Assembly (NCBI GenBank): GCA_009692725.1
Contig: SHYP01000009.1
Span: 1-56,321, forward strand
Source of the DNA: Dehalococcoidia bacterium
Lineage (GTDB): Bacteria; Chloroflexota; Dehalococcoidia; UBA2979
DNA length: 56,321 nt
Reading direction: 5' to 3'
Each line of letters begins with the position of its first letter. Within the stretch, counting starts at the first letter, position 1. Both the position numbers and the translations under genes were made by a program. The notes under the pieces were generated by a model. It worked only from the letters and a program-made list of their open reading frames with translations, was not told the DNA's origin and searched no databases. This document shows positions 1-11,347 of the stretch, one piece after another.

Positions 1-1
1 T

Positions 2-75
<74 letters not shown>

Positions 76-99
76 GCGCGAGCAGGGACGGGCAGTGCG

Positions 100-185
100 T
101 GGTGCCGAGGATGAGACTTGAACTCATACGCCCTTACGGGCACCGCCCCCTCAAGACGGCGTGTCTGCCATTTCACCACCTCGGC
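100..185 (-). tRNA. tRNA-Leu (GAG)
   Basis: This is a class II tRNA read on the minus strand. It has acceptor stem GCCGAGG/CCTCGGC, an A discriminator and an encoded CCA (100-102). The anticodon stem CCGTC/GGCGG closes loop TTGAGGG, giving anticodon GAG. The variable arm is long (GTGCCCGTAAGGGCG), as expected for tRNA-Leu. It lies 24 nt upstream of tRNA-Cys in the direction of transcription. Confidence 0.96.
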
Positions 186-210
186 ACGAGGCCCGGTGCG
201 CACTGTGCAC

Positions 211-286
211 TGGCAGGAGTGGAGGGGTTCGAACCCCCGACCTGCGGTTTTGGAGACCGCTGCTCTTCCAGCTGAGCTACACTCCT
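211..286 (-). tRNA. tRNA-Trp (CCA)
   Basis: Minus-strand cloverleaf with acceptor stem AGGAGTG/CACTCCT, a G discriminator and an encoded CCA (211-213). The anticodon loop CTCCAAA gives CCA. The T-arm GGGGGTTCGAACCCC is perfect. It is the first of the tRNA trio. The usual secE-nusG context of tRNA-Trp is not visible on the upstream side, where a membrane protein gene lies instead. Confidence 0.97.
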
Positions 287-315
287 GCGCCCCGGAACAC
301 GGAGTCTACCAAACC

Positions 316-351
316 CCCGCGCGACGGGTCACTCGCCGTGACGGGCGCGGG
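316..351 (-). terminator. Possible stem-loop after the glycosyltransferase gene
   Basis: An outer 7-bp stem CCCGCGC (316-322)/GCGCGGG (345-351) encloses a second stem GTCAC (328-332)/GTGAC (338-342). It lies between the broken membrane glycosyltransferase gene, whose stop is at 411, and the tRNA cluster. On the minus strand only a short T stretch follows. It may end transcription of the upstream gene, but it could be chance pairing in GC-rich DNA. Confidence 0.35.
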
Positions 352-410
352 CTAGTTCCCTCGTCGGCACATCGTGGCCGTCGCGGGGCGCGGGGCCTGA
401 TGCACAGCCG

Positions 411-2017
411 CTACTCCCGCGGCGGATTGCCGATGACCTCGTACAGACGCCAGCCCGACGGCCCCTCGAACTCGCGCTCCAGGCGCAGCCACGGCGCGCC
501 AGAGTCGAGGTCGGGGTAGCGCTGGTAGATCGCGTCGCGCTGAAGCGCGCGCGCCGTCCTCCCCTCGCTCGATGCCACGACCAGCCAGCGCACGCGTGGG
601 TACGGCTCGTCGAGCAGCGCCGCAAAGTCCCGGTCGGGGTTCGCGACCAGGCGCTGCGGGTCGTCGATCGACAGCACGAGCCACGCGCCGCCGCTCATGT
701 CGACGGCGACGAGCCCGCGCGAAGTGCGCAGGTGCGCCGCGATGTCGCGCAGCGCCGCGCCATCGTCGATCGTTGCGCGCACGGCGTCGGCCTCCTGCGC
801 GCGGCCGGTGACGGTGTAACCGGCGACACGCTCGTAGGCCTCCACCTCCGGCGCGGTGAGCGCAAACGCCGAGACGACGGCCCCGACAGCGAGCAGCGCA
901 GGCACTGCCGCGAAGTCAACGGCCGGGTGCCGCAGCCACCGGAAGCGCCCACGACCAAGTCCGCAGCGCGCGCAGGCGAGCAGCACGAGCGCGAGCGGCG
1001 GCAGGTAGACCCAGTACGCAGCCACGGGTGGATGCCGCCCGTATACGCCTGGTACGCCTGGATCAGCATCGTCGAGATGGCCAGCAGCAGCACCCCGGCG
1101 GCGCGCACATCGCGGCGCGTGATCGCGAGCACCGCGACCGCGACGGCACCGAGCGGAAACACGATCGAGAGCTGTAGCGTGCGCTCCAGCACGTGGCGCG
1201 CCGTACCCAGCAGGCTGCCGTACGCGAAGGCCAGCGGGTGGTCCGGCACGTTGCGCGCGAACTCGAAGGCGCCGCGCGCACCGTGCACGCTGCGGAAGAA
1301 GAACAGCGCATCGCCCTGGATCGTCCAGTTCGCGAACAGCCACAGCATGCCGGCGAAGGCGACCGGTGCGAGGAGGGCGGTGAGCTGCGCTTCGAGGCGC
1401 AGCGATGACTCGCGGGCGGGTAGCCGCTCATGGCTTGCCCATTCGCGCAGCACCAGAGCCAGCGCCGCCATGCCCGCCAGCGCGAGCGCCTCGTAGCGGG
1501 TCAGCAACGCGAGCGCGCATGCCGTGCCCATCCCGAGCACGGCGGTGGTCGGGGCGCGTTCGATATGCAGGAAGCAGTAGATCGTGAGCAGGATGAAGCA
1601 GGTGAGCGCGCTCTCCGCCGTGCCATTGGTGAAGTGCAGCAGCACGACCGGGTTCGCGAACGCCGCGAGTACCCACACAGTACGTGCGTGCGCTTCCAGG
1701 TCGAGCTCGCGCAGGATGCGGTTCAGCAGCAGCACGCAGCCCGCAGCGAACAGTGCCGAGGTGAGCGGCCCGGTGAACGCCGCGAGGCCGAGCGGCCGCG
1801 TGAGTGGGAGCAGCAGCACGCGCAGCGTGGTCGGCAGCGGCGGCCACACAAAGCCGATCGCGCCCGCGTGCGTGTCGCGCGAATAGAGCGCCATGTACGC
1901 GTCCGCCGTGCGCGAGAGCGAGTCGCCGTACCAGAGGTCGAAGCCGTAGGCGACGACGGCGCCGACCGCGGTGGCGACGGCGAGCGCGCCGAGGAACACA
2001 AGCACGTCGACGGCCAC
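411..2017 (-). pseudogene. GT-C type integral membrane glycosyltransferase, one frame break
   Basis: The product resembles dolichyl-phosphate-mannose mannosyltransferase-like (ArnT/GT39 type) polytopic proteins, which move sugars from polyprenyl carriers outside the membrane. It begins with a membrane segment, then a loop with SRTADAYMALYSRD and WPPLPT, followed by many hydrophobic helices. The C-terminal third is soluble, as in the family. The frame breaks at 1022-1023: the upstream frame reads GGIHPW and the next continues AAYWVYLPPLALVLLA. Re-reading one G restores a single protein of roughly 530 residues, so one base is missing (GGG to GG). The GTG start at 2017 is tentative; a short in-frame ATG upstream is cut off by TGA. 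The exact sugar and acceptor cannot be told. Either a real pseudogene or a sequencing error. Confidence 0.7.
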
Positions 2018-2185
2018 GAACGAGAGCGCAGGCGTTCACGCCAGGGGGCGCGTGTCAGCGCGGGCCAGCTGTTCTGTGACGGCCATGGGAGGCCCCTCGC
2101 GCGATCCGGGCCCGCTGGCCAGGCCCTCCACGCTAGCAGCGGCCTGCGCGGCGCGGAGTAGGGGGAATGTCTAGGGGTGCGGCCG

Positions 2186-3079
2186 CTAGCTGTCGTCGCG
2201 CTGCTCGCGCAGGAAGCGCTCGAGGTCGCCAAGCAGCTCGGCGCTCGAAGGGAGCTCAGTGGGGGCGGGCGCCGGCTCGCCGGCACCTTGGGCCGTCTGG
2301 TCGAACTGCTCTTCGAGCGTGCGCACGTAGGCGTCGGCCTCGGCGGTGTGCTCCATCGCCTCGTCCACCTGGTCCGCGAACTTCGCGACGCGTTCCTCGA
2401 TCTCGGCGAGCGGCGTGTCGGTGCCGAAGCCGCGGTCCAGCGCGCGCACGAGCGAGACGATCGCGTTGGGATTCGCGCCGGCGTTCAGGTAATGCGGGAT
2501 GAGCGCCCAAAGGCTCGCGTTGCGCCAGCCGAGGGCACGCAGGCCCACGTTGAGCACGCCGATGATGCCCGTCGGGCCCTCGTAGCGCGAGACGGGGATT
2601 TTCAGCCCAAACTGCTCCTCGAACGCGGCGTCCGAGGCGGAGAGCGTGACCGGCAGCGGCCGCGTGTGCGGCACCGCGGCGGGCTGCGCGCCGAGCGTGA
2701 TCGTCGTCGTGGTGCCGACCGTGCGCATCAGCTCGACGATCACGTCGGTGAACATGCGCCAGCGCAGGTGCGGCTCGGCGCCCACGAGCAGCAGGATGTC
2801 GCGGTTCGCGCCGGGCGGGCTCGCGAGATAGCAGCGGTTGCGCGGCCAGTCCAGCACACGCTGGCCGTCCTCCAGGCGCACGTGCGGCCGCTGCACGGTG
2901 AAGTCGTAGAACGGCTCGGGGTCGATCTCCGCGATGGCGCGCGCGCCCCACTGCGCGATGAGGTAGTCGAGCGCGCTCGTGGCGATGCCGGCCGCGTCGG
3001 TCCAGCCGGTAAGCGCCACCAGTAGCACCGGGTCGCGCAGCGGCGGCAGCGTTTCGAGCATGCGGAGGCGTTCGTGCAT
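2186..3079 (-). CDS. PAC2 family protein
   Basis: This 297-residue protein matches the PAC2 (proteasome assembly chaperone 2-like) family common in Actinobacteria and Chloroflexota. Its hallmarks are the opening DPVLLVALTGWTDAAGIATSA, the central stretch ILLLVGAEPHLRW, and the later GPTGIIGVLNVGLRALGW and LWALIPHYL segments. The fold resembles nucleoside phosphorylase-like proteins. Bacterial members have no proven reaction, and no proteasome genes are visible here. The acidic, coiled C-terminal region (residues about 235-297) is typical of the family. The ATG start at 3079 lies just downstream of the MFS gene stop at 3096, so the two probably form an operon. Confidence 0.88.
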   Translation of the reverse strand: MHERLRMLETLPPLRDPVLLVALTGWTDAAGIATSALDYLIAQWGARAIAEIDPEPFYDFTVQRPHVRLEDGQRVLDWPRNRCYLASPPGANRDILLLVGAEPHLRWRMFTDVIVELMRTVGTTTTITLGAQPAAVPHTRPLPVTLSASDAAFEEQFGLKIPVSRYEGPTGIIGVLNVGLRALGWRNASLWALIPHYLNAGANPNAIVSLVRALDRGFGTDTPLAEIEERVAKFADQVDEAMEHTAEADAYVRTLEEQFDQTAQGAGEPAPAPTELPSSAELLGDLERFLREQRDDS

Positions 3080-3095
3080 CGGGCCTCCTCGGGCG

Positions 3096-4751
3096 TCAGG
3101 CGTCGCCGGGCTGGTGCGGGAGGGCGCCCGCGGGCTGCGGCTCGTGCGCGCCGTGCTGCGCGGTCTGCCGCTCCGCCATGCGTCGTGCCATCTCCTGTGG
3201 AGAGACGCGTTGCAGCTCGAGCTCCGGAAGCAGCCACGCGAACACGAACGTCACGGCGACCACACCCGCCGCGATCAGGAACACGCCGGCGATCGCCTCC
3301 GACTGGCTGACGTGCGCGATGTCGAGCACCTGCGACCAGGGCGCGGCGCCCGCGGGCGCGCTCTGGTCGTACGCGCGCTGCACCTCGGCCGCCCCGCGCT
3401 CGTTCAGCAGCTTGCTCAGGTTGCCGGTGACGGCGGGGACGTCCGCGGCCGTCCCACCGAGGCCGTCCCGGAAGCGGTGCAGCATGATGCCCGTGAACAC
3501 GGCCACGCCGAGCGTACCGCCGACGGAGCGAAAGAACTGCACCGCCGAGGTGGCGACGCCGAGCAACTGGTACGGCAGCGCGTTCTGCACGATCACCGCG
3601 AATACCGGCATCGTCAGCCCGAGCCCCACGCCCACGAGGATCATGCGCGGCACGAGCTGCGCGTACGGTGTGTCGACCTCGATGCGCGAAAGCAGCAGCA
3701 GCCCCGCGGTCATGATCACCGCGCCGGCGATCACCAGCACTTTGTAGCGCCCGGTGCGGGTCATCAGCTGGCCGGCCGTCGCGGAGCCGCCCACGAGCGC
3801 GAGCGAGAGCGGGATCATCAGCGAGCCGGCGCGCGCGGCGGGGATATCCTGCGCGCCCTGCAGAAACAGCGGCAGCATAGTGATCGCGCCGAACATGCCC
3901 GCACCGGACAGCAGCAGGATCACCGCCGACACTGCGAAGGTGCGATTGCGGAACAGCTGCAGCGGCAGGATCGGCTCGCTCGCGCGGCGCTCCGCTTGCA
4001 CGAAGGCGGCCAGCGCGACCAGCGAGCCGCCGATGAGTGCGGCAATCTCGACAGAGCGCCACGGGTAGCGGTCGCCTGCCCACACGAGCGCGAGCAGGAA
4101 CGGGAGCAGCGCCGCCGTGAGCGTGAACGAGCCCCAGAGATCGAGCCGCGGGCGCTGCCCGCCGCGCGGTCGCGTCCACGGCATCCCGAACGACACGACG
4201 GCGAGCGCGAGGATGCCCACCGGCAGGTTGATGTAGAAAATCCACCGCCACGACGTGGCGTCCGTGATCCAGCCACCCAGCGCCGGGCCCAGCACCGACG
4301 AGATGCCGAACATCGCCGCGAACAGCCCCTGGATGCGCCCGCGCTCGAGCGGCGAGTACAGGTCGCCGACGATCGCGAAGGACGTGGCGAACAGCATGCC
4401 CCCGCCCACGCCCTGCACGGCGCGGAAGACCACGAGTTGCAGCATCGACTGCGCGGCCCCCGCGGCCACCGAACCGGTGATGAAGATTACGATCGCCGCG
4501 ATGAAGATCGGCTTGCGCCCGAACTGGTCGCCGAGCTTGCCGATCAGCGGTACCACGATCGTCGACGCGAGCATGTACGCGCTGAACACCCACGCCAGCA
4601 GCCCGATGCCCTGCAGGTCCGCGATGATGCGCGGGAGCGCCGTCGAGACGACCGTCTGGTCCAGTGCGGCCAAGAACAGCGCCAGCAGCGTGCCCGCGAC
4701 GACGATGCGTCGCGAGCCGGGCGCTACCGCGACGGGTGCGCGTGGTGCCAT
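3096..4751 (-). CDS. MFS transporter, DHA2 (EmrB/QacA) family drug exporter
   Basis: A 14-helix type major facilitator protein of about 551 residues, expected to export drugs or lipophilic compounds using the proton gradient. The early LDQTVVSTALPRIIADL is the typical DHA2 signature in helix 1. The cytoplasmic loop GKLGDQFGRKPIFI is motif A, and further helices include VGVGLGLTMPVFAVIVQNAL. The tail beyond residue ~520 is soluble and charged. The longer GTG start at 4793 would lie inside a 17-bp inverted repeat, so the ATG at 4751 (MAPRAPVAVAPG) is preferred. The substrate cannot be predicted. It is followed closely by the PAC2 gene. Confidence 0.9.
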   Translation of the reverse strand: MAPRAPVAVAPGSRRIVVAGTLLALFLAALDQTVVSTALPRIIADLQGIGLLAWVFSAYMLASTIVVPLIGKLGDQFGRKPIFIAAIVIFITGSVAAGAAQSMLQLVVFRAVQGVGGGMLFATSFAIVGDLYSPLERGRIQGLFAAMFGISSVLGPALGGWITDATSWRWIFYINLPVGILALAVVSFGMPWTRPRGGQRPRLDLWGSFTLTAALLPFLLALVWAGDRYPWRSVEIAALIGGSLVALAAFVQAERRASEPILPLQLFRNRTFAVSAVILLLSGAGMFGAITMLPLFLQGAQDIPAARAGSLMIPLSLALVGGSATAGQLMTRTGRYKVLVIAGAVIMTAGLLLLSRIEVDTPYAQLVPRMILVGVGLGLTMPVFAVIVQNALPYQLLGVATSAVQFFRSVGGTLGVAVFTGIMLHRFRDGLGGTAADVPAVTGNLSKLLNERGAAEVQRAYDQSAPAGAAPWSQVLDIAHVSQSEAIAGVFLIAAGVVAVTFVFAWLLPELELQRVSPQEMARRMAERQTAQHGAHEPQPAGALPHQPGDA

Positions 4752-4790
4752 GTGCCGCCTATCGTTCTGTGCAACCGTCCCCGGCTGCAA

Positions 4791-4828
4791 CACTCACTAG
4801 CGCGCGGATTCCCGCGCGCTAGTGAGTG
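4791..4828 (-). terminator. Perfect 17-bp inverted repeat upstream of the MFS gene
   Basis: Bases 4791-4807 and 4812-4828 are exact reverse complements (arm CACTCACTAGCGCGCGG) around the 4-nt loop ATTC. The hairpin lies between the Fe-S carrier stop (4878) and the MFS start (4751), both on minus, so it most likely terminates transcription from the former. No U-tract follows, which leaves an operator or attenuator role for the MFS gene open. Confidence 0.6.
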
Positions 4829-4877
4829 CGGTGCCTGGCCGAGCGTCGTGGCCGAGCGTCGCTCGCGAGCGGTGGAG

Positions 4878-5213
4878 CTAGGCGCGCCCGCAGCCGCACC
4901 CGCCGCCGGCGGTCGCTGCGGCGTTCGGCGCCTCGATGGTGAAGCCGCTACGCATCACGTCCTCGATGTAGTCGACGGTCGCGCCCTCGAGGCTCTCCGA
5001 GGACTCCGCGTCGACGATGAAGCGGATGCCCGCGATGTGCAGCACCTGGTCGGTCTCGGCCGCCGCGTCGATGGTCATCCCGAACGACGGGCCGGAGCAG
5101 CCGCAGCCGCCGCCGCGCGCGAACAGCCGCAGCCCCTTCTCGCCTTCGAGGCCGTGCTCCTGCACGAGCGCGCCCAGCTTCTCGGCGGCGCTGTCGGTCA
5201 CAGTCATGATCAT
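4878..5213 (-). CDS. A-type iron-sulfur cluster carrier (IscA/ErpA/HesB family)
   Basis: A 111-residue A-type carrier that accepts Fe-S clusters from a scaffold and delivers them to apo-enzymes. The three expected cysteine positions are present: RGGGCGCSG near residues 37-39, and the C-terminal CGC at 106-108. The core GMTIDAA, IAGIRFIVDAES and SLEGATVDYIED matches the family. The C-terminus stops at CGCGRA instead of the usual CGCGSSF. The ATG at 5213 is chosen because an AAGGAGAC ribosome site lies a few bases upstream; the longer frame to 5288 lacks one. It stands alone, without suf or isc neighbours. Confidence 0.92.
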   Translation of the reverse strand: MIMTVTDSAAEKLGALVQEHGLEGEKGLRLFARGGGCGCSGPSFGMTIDAAAETDQVLHIAGIRFIVDAESSESLEGATVDYIEDVMRSGFTIEAPNAAATAGGGCGCGRA

Positions 5214-5300
5214 GGACGTCTCCTTGTGACGTTCCTGCCCACAGGCGGGCGTAGCCCCTAGGATGCCGCCTGCGCGGCGGGCTCGCAAGCGCCGTGCCCC

Positions 5301-7567
<2,267 letters not shown>

Positions 7568-7571
<4 letters not shown>

Positions 7572-8080
7572 GCGCGCTCCGCGTCCGCGCCGCTGCCGGC
7601 GTGCGGAGCGAGCGTGCGCGCCCGCGCGATGAGCCCCGGCACGTCCGCGATCTCGCCGTCGATCGTCAGGTGCGGGCCGCCGTCGGCGGGGAGCAGCTTC
7701 CAGCGCACGTTGCCCATCGTATCGAACCGCCCGACGCGCGCGACGTCCGGCCAGGCGAGGCGGCGCAGCACGCGCCCGTCGTGCAGCGCCAGCGCCTCGG
7801 CCGTGGTGAGCACGATGCTCGTCGCGCTCGACCGCCAGCCGAGTAGCGCGACGGGCAGCATGCACGCGGCGCACGCGAGCAGGAACAGCCCGAAGCCCAG
7901 CGCCTCGCCGAAGCCACCGACCGCGCCGATCGCCGTGCTTGCGAGCCCGCCGAGCAGCGGCAGCGCGAACGCGCCGTGGTTCCACCAGTGCGACTCGTTC
8001 GGGTGCACCGCGAGCACGCCATCGAGCGCAGCGATCGCCTCGGCGTCCGCCGCGCTGGGGGCCACGTTCGTGGCGTTCAC
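7568..8080 (-). CDS. Membrane protein with a PH-like soluble domain, function unknown
   Basis: I do not recognise a named family. The chain of about 170 residues has a short N-terminal stretch, two hydrophobic segments (ALPLLGGLASTAIGAVGG and LGFGLFLLACAACMLPVALL) and a C-terminal domain of about 85 residues. Its pattern (SIVLTTAEALALHDGRVLRRLAWPDVARVGRF) resembles bacterial PH-like domains. Its stop overlaps the recQ start by 4 bp, so the two are translationally coupled. The start is uncertain: GTG at 8080 is preferred because the extension to ATG 8161 has a non-coding look, but neither has a clear ribosome site. Confidence 0.6.
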
Positions 8081-8186
8081 CGGCCCACTGCCGCAGGAGC
8101 CGCTTCGGTTGGAGATGGCAGCGGCATAGGACCAATGGTAGCGGGCCGCGCCGCTACGCATGGGAGAGCGGGCCGCGGCGCTTGTC

Positions 8187-8876
8187 TCACCCCTGCCCGG
8201 GGGTGGGCGCTCGCCGCAGGTCCACCGCCGCGTGCGTGTGTGCGCGCAACGCCGCGATCAGCGCGTCGAGGTCGCGCATGGGCGCCTCGAAGGCCGTGGC
8301 GACGCGACCGATCGCCTGCACGCTGTGCGCGTCGGAGCCGGCGGTGCAGCCGAGGCCGAGCGTCTGCGCGAGCTGCGCGAAGTAGCCGTTCTCGCGGTCG
8401 TTGTGGTCGCCGTTCACGACCTCCAGCGCTTCGAAGAGCGCGGGCAGCTCCGCCCAGTCAGGGCGCGGCAGGTGGAGCTCGCGCATCGGGTGCGCCCAGA
8501 CCATGGCCGCGCCCTCGGCGAGCGCGATGCGGCGCAGCTGGCGGATGTGCACGAGCTCGGGCCGAAAGCGATCGAGGCCGAACACGAGCACATGGCCGAT
8601 GTCCGTGCCCACCTCCATGCCGGGGATCACGGCTACGCCGTGCTGCGCGGCAAGCGCGGCCGCCTCGTCCGCGGCGCACACCGCGTTGTGGTCGGTCAGG
8701 CAGATGCCGTCGAGCCCGCAGGCGGCGGCGCTGCGCACAAGCGCAGCAGTGCTCGCCCCACTGTCGAGCGAGCGCTCCCAGCCGTGCGTGTGCAGGTCCA
8801 GCAGCGCGCCGCCGGGTGGGCGGCGCGCGCGGATGGCGTCGGACACCGCCGCGGCCTCGGGCGGGGCCTCGCTCAC
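8187..8876 (-). CDS. PHP domain metal-dependent phosphoesterase
   Basis: A 229-residue stand-alone PHP protein, a TIM-barrel-like metal hydrolase family whose members cleave phosphoester bonds such as 3',5'-nucleotide or histidinol phosphates. Metal-binding motifs appear in order: DLHTHG, LTDHNA, IPGMEVGTD, GHVLVFG, WAHPMR, VVNGDHNDR and the closing GSDAHS. The length is typical of the YciV/TrpH-like single-domain group, though the substrate cannot be told. The GTG start at 8876 lies 9 bp after the stop of the small gene upstream, consistent with one operon reading from 10317 down to recQ. Confidence 0.88.
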   Translation of the reverse strand: MSEAPPEAAAVSDAIRARRPPGGALLDLHTHGWERSLDSGASTAALVRSAAACGLDGICLTDHNAVCAADEAAALAAQHGVAVIPGMEVGTDIGHVLVFGLDRFRPELVHIRQLRRIALAEGAAMVWAHPMRELHLPRPDWAELPALFEALEVVNGDHNDRENGYFAQLAQTLGLGCTAGSDAHSVQAIGRVATAFEAPMRDLDALIAALRAHTHAAVDLRRAPTPGQG

Positions 8877-8885
8877 CTGCGCAGG

Positions 8886-9194
8886 CTACTCATCGTCGAA
8901 GAACAGGTTCGCCTCGTCGCACCAGATGCGTTCCTCGATCGCGCCGTCCGGGCGCTCGCTAAAGTCGGTGAGCTCCAGGAACGGCCACGGCGGGTCGCCG
9001 TAGACCATGCGCCGTCCGGACAGCCGCCCGACGTAGCGCGCGCGTGCGCCGACCTGCGCGCCGCCCGCCGCCGCCCCCGCGTGCCCGCCACCCTCGCAGG
9101 TGGCGCGGCGTCCCGCGTGAGCGGCGATGAACTCGATGCGCAGCTCGGCGTCGTCGCTGGCGTCGGTGGTGGGCGGCAGTTCGGCGGGCGGCAC
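8886..9194 (-). CDS. Small protein of unknown function
   Basis: A 102-residue frame between the nitronate monooxygenase-like gene and the PHP gene, with 4 and 9 bp spacing. I do not recognise it. The N-terminal half is Ala/Gly-rich with a loop THAGAAAGG-like segment; the C-terminal half (YVGRLSGRRMVYGDPPWPFLELTDF, then IEERIWCDEANLFFDDE) has the aromatic and acidic mix of a real protein. The start is GTG at 9194. The tight operon-like packing supports it being a true gene. Its role may lie with its enzyme neighbours, but nothing in the sequence says what it binds. Confidence 0.6.
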   Translation of the reverse strand: MPPAELPPTTDASDDAELRIEFIAAHAGRRATCEGGGHAGAAAGGAQVGARARYVGRLSGRRMVYGDPPWPFLELTDFSERPDGAIEERIWCDEANLFFDDE

Positions 9195-9198
9195 CCTG

Positions 9199-10317
9199 CT
9201 ACGCCTCGACGGGCTCGACGCGCAGTCGTTCGAGCGTACCGAGCGCCTCCTCTGCCATGTCCAGCACCACCTGGCTCGCGTGCTTCACGGTCGTGATCTG
9301 GCCCACGCCCTGCCCGGCGGGCACACCCTGCCACTCCTCGATCTTGTATTCCTTGATCGCGCGCTGGATGTCGGCGACGAGCATGCCTTGCAGCGGCATC
9401 GGCAGCGGCTCCGGCGCGCCGGGCTGCCGCCACGCCTCGCTCCACTTCGAGCGGATCTGGCGCACCGGTTTACCGGTGCTCCCGCGCGACTGCACGGCGT
9501 CCTCCGCGCTCGCGCGCAGGATCTGGTCACGCTGGAAGGGCTCTGTCTCGGACTCGTTCGTCGCCTGCCAGATCGTGCCGCACCACACGCCGTCGGCGCC
9601 CAGCGCGAGCGCCGCTGCGACGTGTGTGCCTGTCGTCACGCCGCCCGCGGCCAGCACCAGCGTGTCCGAGCCGCGCGCGAGCTTTACCACCTCCGGAACG
9701 AGCGAGAACGTGCCGATGCTGCCGGAATGACCGCCCGAGTCGCTCCCGGCGGCGATCACCACGTCGACGCCTGCCTCGATCTCGCGGCGCGCCTGGCGCG
9801 GCAGCCCGATCAGGCCCCAGATCTTCGTGCCGGTCTCCCGGCCGCGCTCCAGCAGGAACGCGGGGCTGCCTAGCGCCGACGCGAAGATCGGCACGCGCTC
9901 CTCGAACACCACGTCGAGCTGCGCCCGCGCGCGCCGCAGCATGTCGGGCCCGATGCCCGTCGTTGGCGGCTTGTCCAGCGGCTTCGGCGCCGGAATATTG
10001 CCCTCGCGCTGGAGGCCCGCGACGAACGCGCGGTGGCCGTCCGGGATCTGCGCCTCGAGGTCCTCGGCATTGCCCTCGACGAACGAGGCGGGCAGCAGCA
10101 GGTCGATGCCGAATGGGCGGTCGCCGACGCGCTCGCGGATCCAGCGGATCGCCGAGCGGATCTCCTCGGGCTCCAGGCCGACCGCGCCCAGCACCCCGAT
10201 GCCGCCCGCTCTGGAAACGGCGGCGATCACATCCTTGGTATGCGCGAAGGCGACGATCGGGTACTCGACGCCGTACAGCTCGCAGAGTCGCGTGTGCAGT
10301 GGGTTCGCTTCAGGCAC
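9199..10317 (-). CDS. Nitronate monooxygenase / 2-nitropropane dioxygenase-like flavoenzyme
   Basis: A 372-residue FMN TIM-barrel of the NMO/2-nitropropane dioxygenase and FabK-related family. These enzymes oxidise nitronates or, in relatives, reduce enoyl substrates. The opening LCELYGVEYPIVAFAH, the repeats VSRAGGIGVLGAVGL and IVIAAGSDSGGHSG (conserved His), and phosphate-binding LVLAAGGVTTGTHVAAALALGADGVWCGT are family features. It starts at GTG 10317 with a CAGGAG site a few bases upstream, giving MPEANPLHTRL as the mature start. It diverges from the LLM oxidoreductase gene on plus and leads the minus-strand operon. Which substrate it uses is not visible. Confidence 0.88.
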   Translation of the reverse strand: MPEANPLHTRLCELYGVEYPIVAFAHTKDVIAAVSRAGGIGVLGAVGLEPEEIRSAIRWIRERVGDRPFGIDLLLPASFVEGNAEDLEAQIPDGHRAFVAGLQREGNIPAPKPLDKPPTTGIGPDMLRRARAQLDVVFEERVPIFASALGSPAFLLERGRETGTKIWGLIGLPRQARREIEAGVDVVIAAGSDSGGHSGSIGTFSLVPEVVKLARGSDTLVLAAGGVTTGTHVAAALALGADGVWCGTIWQATNESETEPFQRDQILRASAEDAVQSRGSTGKPVRQIRSKWSEAWRQPGAPEPLPMPLQGMLVADIQRAIKEYKIEEWQGVPAGQGVGQITTVKHASQVVLDMAEEALGTLERLRVEPVEA

Positions 10318-10459
10318 GGGACGCTCCTGTCTGCCGGGTCCGGCGATACAGGGCCGGGGGTGCGGCGCCCGGACCTTAGCGCGCGGCGACCCGCCTCGCA
10401 ATCTGCCCGCGACGCGTAGGATGGCGCCAACCGCGGCCGGGAAGCGCAAGGGGGCCCGC

Positions 10460-11320
10460 GTGAAGGTCGGCATCGTCCCGTTCAACGTCGGCGTCGCGAA
10501 CGCCGAGGAGCTCGTCGCGCGCGCGCGCACCGCGGAGGCCGTCGGGCTCGAGTCGATCTGGACATTCGAGCACGTCGTGGTGCCGCTCGAGTACGCGTCG
10601 CGCTACCCCTACAACGCGAGCGGCAAGATGGGCGCGCAGCCCGAGACCACGCTCGTCGACCCGCTGATCGCGCTCACGGCGGCAGCCGCGAGCACGTCGA
10701 CCATTCGTCTCGGCACCGGCATCAGCATCCTGCCGCAGGCGAACCCGCTGCTGCTGGCGAAGCAGGCCGCGAGCCTCGACTACCTCTCGGGCGGGCGGCT
10801 GCTGCTCGGCTTCGGCGCCGGCTGGCTCCGCGAGGAGTACGAGGCGCTGGGCGTGCCGTTCGCGCGCCGCGGCGCGCGGTTCGACGACTACGTCGCGGCG
10901 ATGAAGAAGGTGTGGAGCGGCGACGTGGTGGAGCACCACTCGGAGTTCCTCGACTGGTCGAACTTCAAGAGCTTCCCGCTGCCCGTGCAGCGCCCGCACC
11001 CGCCGATCATCATCGGCGGCAACTCCGACGCGGCGATCGATCGCGTGATCGCGTACGGCGACGGCTGGTTCATGCCGGTCTCAGGCGTCGAGGCGACCGC
11101 GCAGGGCATCGCCCGGCTGCGCGAGCGCGCGGCGACGGCCGGCCGCGACGTCTCGCACGTCGAAATCTCGACGCAATGGATATTCACGCGCGAGGGCATC
11201 GAGTCGATCCCGCGCTACGAGGAGCTGGGCGTAGCGCGGCTGATCGTGCCGCTGCCGGTGCTCGGCGCGGACGCCATCGCGGGCATCGAGCGCATGGGCG
11301 AGGCACTGGCGCGGGCGTGA
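10460..11320 (+). CDS. LLM class F420-dependent oxidoreductase
   Basis: A 286-residue luciferase-like monooxygenase fold protein, of the type that uses F420 (or FMN) in Actinobacteria and Chloroflexota. Visible features are VKVGIVPFNVG at the start, VGLESIWTFEHVVVPLEYASRYPY, STIRLGTGISILPQANPLLLAKQAASLDYLSGGR, then LGFGAGWLREEYEALGVPFARRGARFDDY and HPPIIIGGNSDAAIDRVIAYGDGW. These match the TIGR03619-like subgroup. GTG at 10460 is chosen because an AAGGGGG site lies just upstream and the coding pattern begins there. The next gene, an SRPBCC protein, follows on the same strand. The substrate is unknown. Confidence 0.92.
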   Translation: MKVGIVPFNVGVANAEELVARARTAEAVGLESIWTFEHVVVPLEYASRYPYNASGKMGAQPETTLVDPLIALTAAAASTSTIRLGTGISILPQANPLLLAKQAASLDYLSGGRLLLGFGAGWLREEYEALGVPFARRGARFDDYVAAMKKVWSGDVVEHHSEFLDWSNFKSFPLPVQRPHPPIIIGGNSDAAIDRVIAYGDGWFMPVSGVEATAQGIARLRERAATAGRDVSHVEISTQWIFTREGIESIPRYEELGVARLIVPLPVLGADAIAGIERMGEALARA

Positions 11321-11347
11321 CGCCGCGGGCGTGAGCGAGCGCGCGTC

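Noticed and set aside
2979..5261. 760-residue plus-strand frame across PAC2, MFS and Fe-S carrier genes
   Set aside because: It spans three well-supported opposite-strand genes and has low-complexity composition.
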